64,000 bases of DNA from Bacillota bacterium (GTDB lineage: Bacteria > Bacillota > Clostridia > Lachnospirales > Lachnospiraceae). The stretch covers positions 20,642-84,641 of the forward strand of contig JAEYRK010000010.1 in NCBI GenBank assembly GCA_023435645.1, read 5' to 3'. Below are positions 62,902 to 64,000 of this stretch, piece by piece. The notes beneath the pieces were generated by a model. It did not search any database and was not told the DNA's origin. It saw only the letters and a list, made by a program, of their open reading frames with translations. The position numbers were made by a program, and so were the translations under genes. The first letter of the stretch is position 1. Each line of letters opens with the position of its first letter.

Positions 62902-63792
62902 TTACTTCCTTTCTCTGTTTTTTATGGTGGCATACCCATGCTTTAGTAATTTATCCAGGGACTGATTGTGGGAGCGGCATATACGCTTCAGGCCATAGAG
63001 AGAATCAGGTGAATCCTTACTCACAAGGTTCATACCGAAGGTGGCGGTCAGGGTAGCCTTAAAGCCCAGTTTTTTCAGGATACCTTCTACGGTATCATTG
63101 TATCTGCCATAGGGGTAAGTAAAGGTATTGGGAGTATAATTTAGGAAGGTCTTTGCTTTCTCCTGAAGCTCCATAACATCTGCAGCTAGAAACTGCTCAT
63201 AATCACATAGGGGTTCATTGGTCATTTGGCAGCAGCCATATCGTTGATTGGAGATTTTGTGTAAATTATAGGAGTGATTCTGGATTTCAACCAGACCGGA
63301 TTCCTTCAGCTCATTCAGCTGATCCCAGGTCATGTGGGCATCGATATGATTATCGACTACCTTAGAGAAATCATCGGTGCTTTTTCCAATGATGGAGAGC
63401 ACAATTTTACTGTCATATTTCTTTAGGAGAGGATAGACATTTTTATAGGTGCTCAAATAACCGTCATCAAAGGTTAATATAATAGGGTTTTCAGGCAATT
63501 CCTCCCCATCATACACATAATCAATGAGTTGTGTCATAGTAATTGTATTGTAATTTTGATCGGATAGGTATTTTAAATCACTTTCAAATTCAGCGGGACT
63601 GATGACATCCTTCCCCAGGTTATTGTTTTGCACCTGATGATACATGATTATCGGAACACAGATAGCAGGATCTGTATTTTGAAAAACACTGATATCTTTG
63701 AGATTACGAAGAATTGAACTCAATAACAAGGTAAAAACCGAACTTAGGAGAAAGACCTTACTATAATATTTTATTTTAGAAGCCGTGTTCAT
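62902..63792 (-). CDS. Polysaccharide deacetylase family protein
   Basis: 296 residues with an N-terminal signal anchor (about residues 13-28). The NodB-fold motifs are IILTFDDGYLSTYKN (catalytic Asp and metal Asp), IQNHSYNLHK (metal His) and FTYPYGRYND. The loop between has extra Cys (YGCCQMTNEPLCDY). Substrates are N-acetylated cell-wall glycans; PgdA/IcaB-like members de-N-acetylate peptidoglycan or exopolysaccharide. It is the last gene before the window edge; the 200 bases beyond it are A+T-rich and empty. Confidence 0.9.
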   Translation of the reverse strand: MNTASKIKYYSKVFLLSSVFTLLLSSILRNLKDISVFQNTDPAICVPIIMYHQVQNNNLGKDVISPAEFESDLKYLSDQNYNTITMTQLIDYVYDGEELPENPIILTFDDGYLSTYKNVYPLLKKYDSKIVLSIIGKSTDDFSKVVDNHIDAHMTWDQLNELKESGLVEIQNHSYNLHKISNQRYGCCQMTNEPLCDYEQFLAADVMELQEKAKTFLNYTPNTFTYPYGRYNDTVEGILKKLGFKATLTATFGMNLVSKDSPDSLYGLKRICRSHNQSLDKLLKHGYATIKNRERK

Positions 63793-64000
63793 TGCCTAAC
63801 CACCAGACAGAATTCATTTATACATATATATTTCCAATACATACTATTTAATATCAAAAATATGTAAGATAAAAGGGATCATTCATCATTATTCATACGT
63901 TGTAAAGAAGGATGCCTACTGTATTTTGCAGTAGTATTATGAAGCGGCTTGTAATATAATGATATTTGATTATAACGATTCATAAAATACATGAAGGTAA

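Overview
The window reads as chromosome of an obligately fermentative, low-to-mid GC Firmicute of the Lachnospiraceae / Clostridium cluster XIVa type. The grounds are pyruvate formate-lyase with its activase, NADPH-type glutamate synthase, a T-box leader on cysteine genes, a corrinoid-activator-like ASKHA ferredoxin, strong AGGAGG ribosome sites, and sigma-A promoters of near-consensus sequence with 17-nt spacers. The assignment comes from gene content and style; there is no rRNA in the window.

Layout. 1-1.3 kb: 3'-truncated minus-strand gene for a Pro/Gly/Ser-rich, possibly FliK-like protein. 1.4-7.9 kb: gltB-gltD behind a promoter and a 20-bp leader hairpin. 7.9-13 kb: two small proteins, then pflB-pflA with a Fur-box-like palindrome at the pflB promoter, then a histidine phosphatase. 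13-16.2 kb: HelD, an EcsC-family remnant, tRNA-Val and tRNA-Met. 16.4-21.9 kb: ASKHA ferredoxin, ispF, then a T-box leader followed by cysE-cysS-mrnC, which joins cysteine synthesis to its charging onto tRNA. 22-31 kb: a large secreted CpdB-like nucleotidase, DUF4349 lipoprotein, dinB, a small predicted secreted protein, a MATE transporter. 31.4-34.4 kb: deoD-deoC-cdd nucleoside salvage and a frameshifted PfkB-family kinase. 34.5-45.1 kb: glyA, an AraC/GyrI regulator with a QueG-like Fe-S protein, a nucleotidyltransferase plus UvrA-like operon facing a second AraC/GyrI regulator, a 56-aa membrane protein, LUD and DegV proteins. 45.4-49.6 kb: topB and glmS.

The outstanding region starts 18 bp after the glmS stop codon. 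Bases 49599-56338 form a complete 6,740-bp Tn7-like element. It has TGTGAG...CTCACA ends, a perfect 5-bp target duplication (AATGT), three tandem 21-22-bp repeats at the glmS end and four spaced copies at the far end, the layout expected of TnsB sites. It sits at the classical attTn7 position. Its only transposition gene is a TnsD/TniQ homologue; no TnsA, TnsB or TnsC is present. The tniQ stop overlaps the start of an exporter-type ABC transporter, followed by a 62-aa peptide with cysteine at every fourth residue nine times in a row, then a CPBP-family membrane protease. The far part holds a repeat array of about 24-bp period and a 5'-degraded RES-domain toxin gene. This looks like a trans-mobilised Tn7-like element carrying a candidate peptide (bacteriocin/RiPP-like) export and immunity cassette, a combination I do not know as described.

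56.3-60 kb: further island-like, A+T-rich DNA with 20-bp tandem repeats, an IS200-type element with a nonsense mutation in its transposase, a secreted transglutaminase-like protein lacking the expected cysteine, and a membrane-anchored TPR-like protein. 60.3-64 kb: back to normal composition, all minus strand: a ProC/ComER-like reductase, a lipoprotein, an M50-type membrane protein and a polysaccharide deacetylase.
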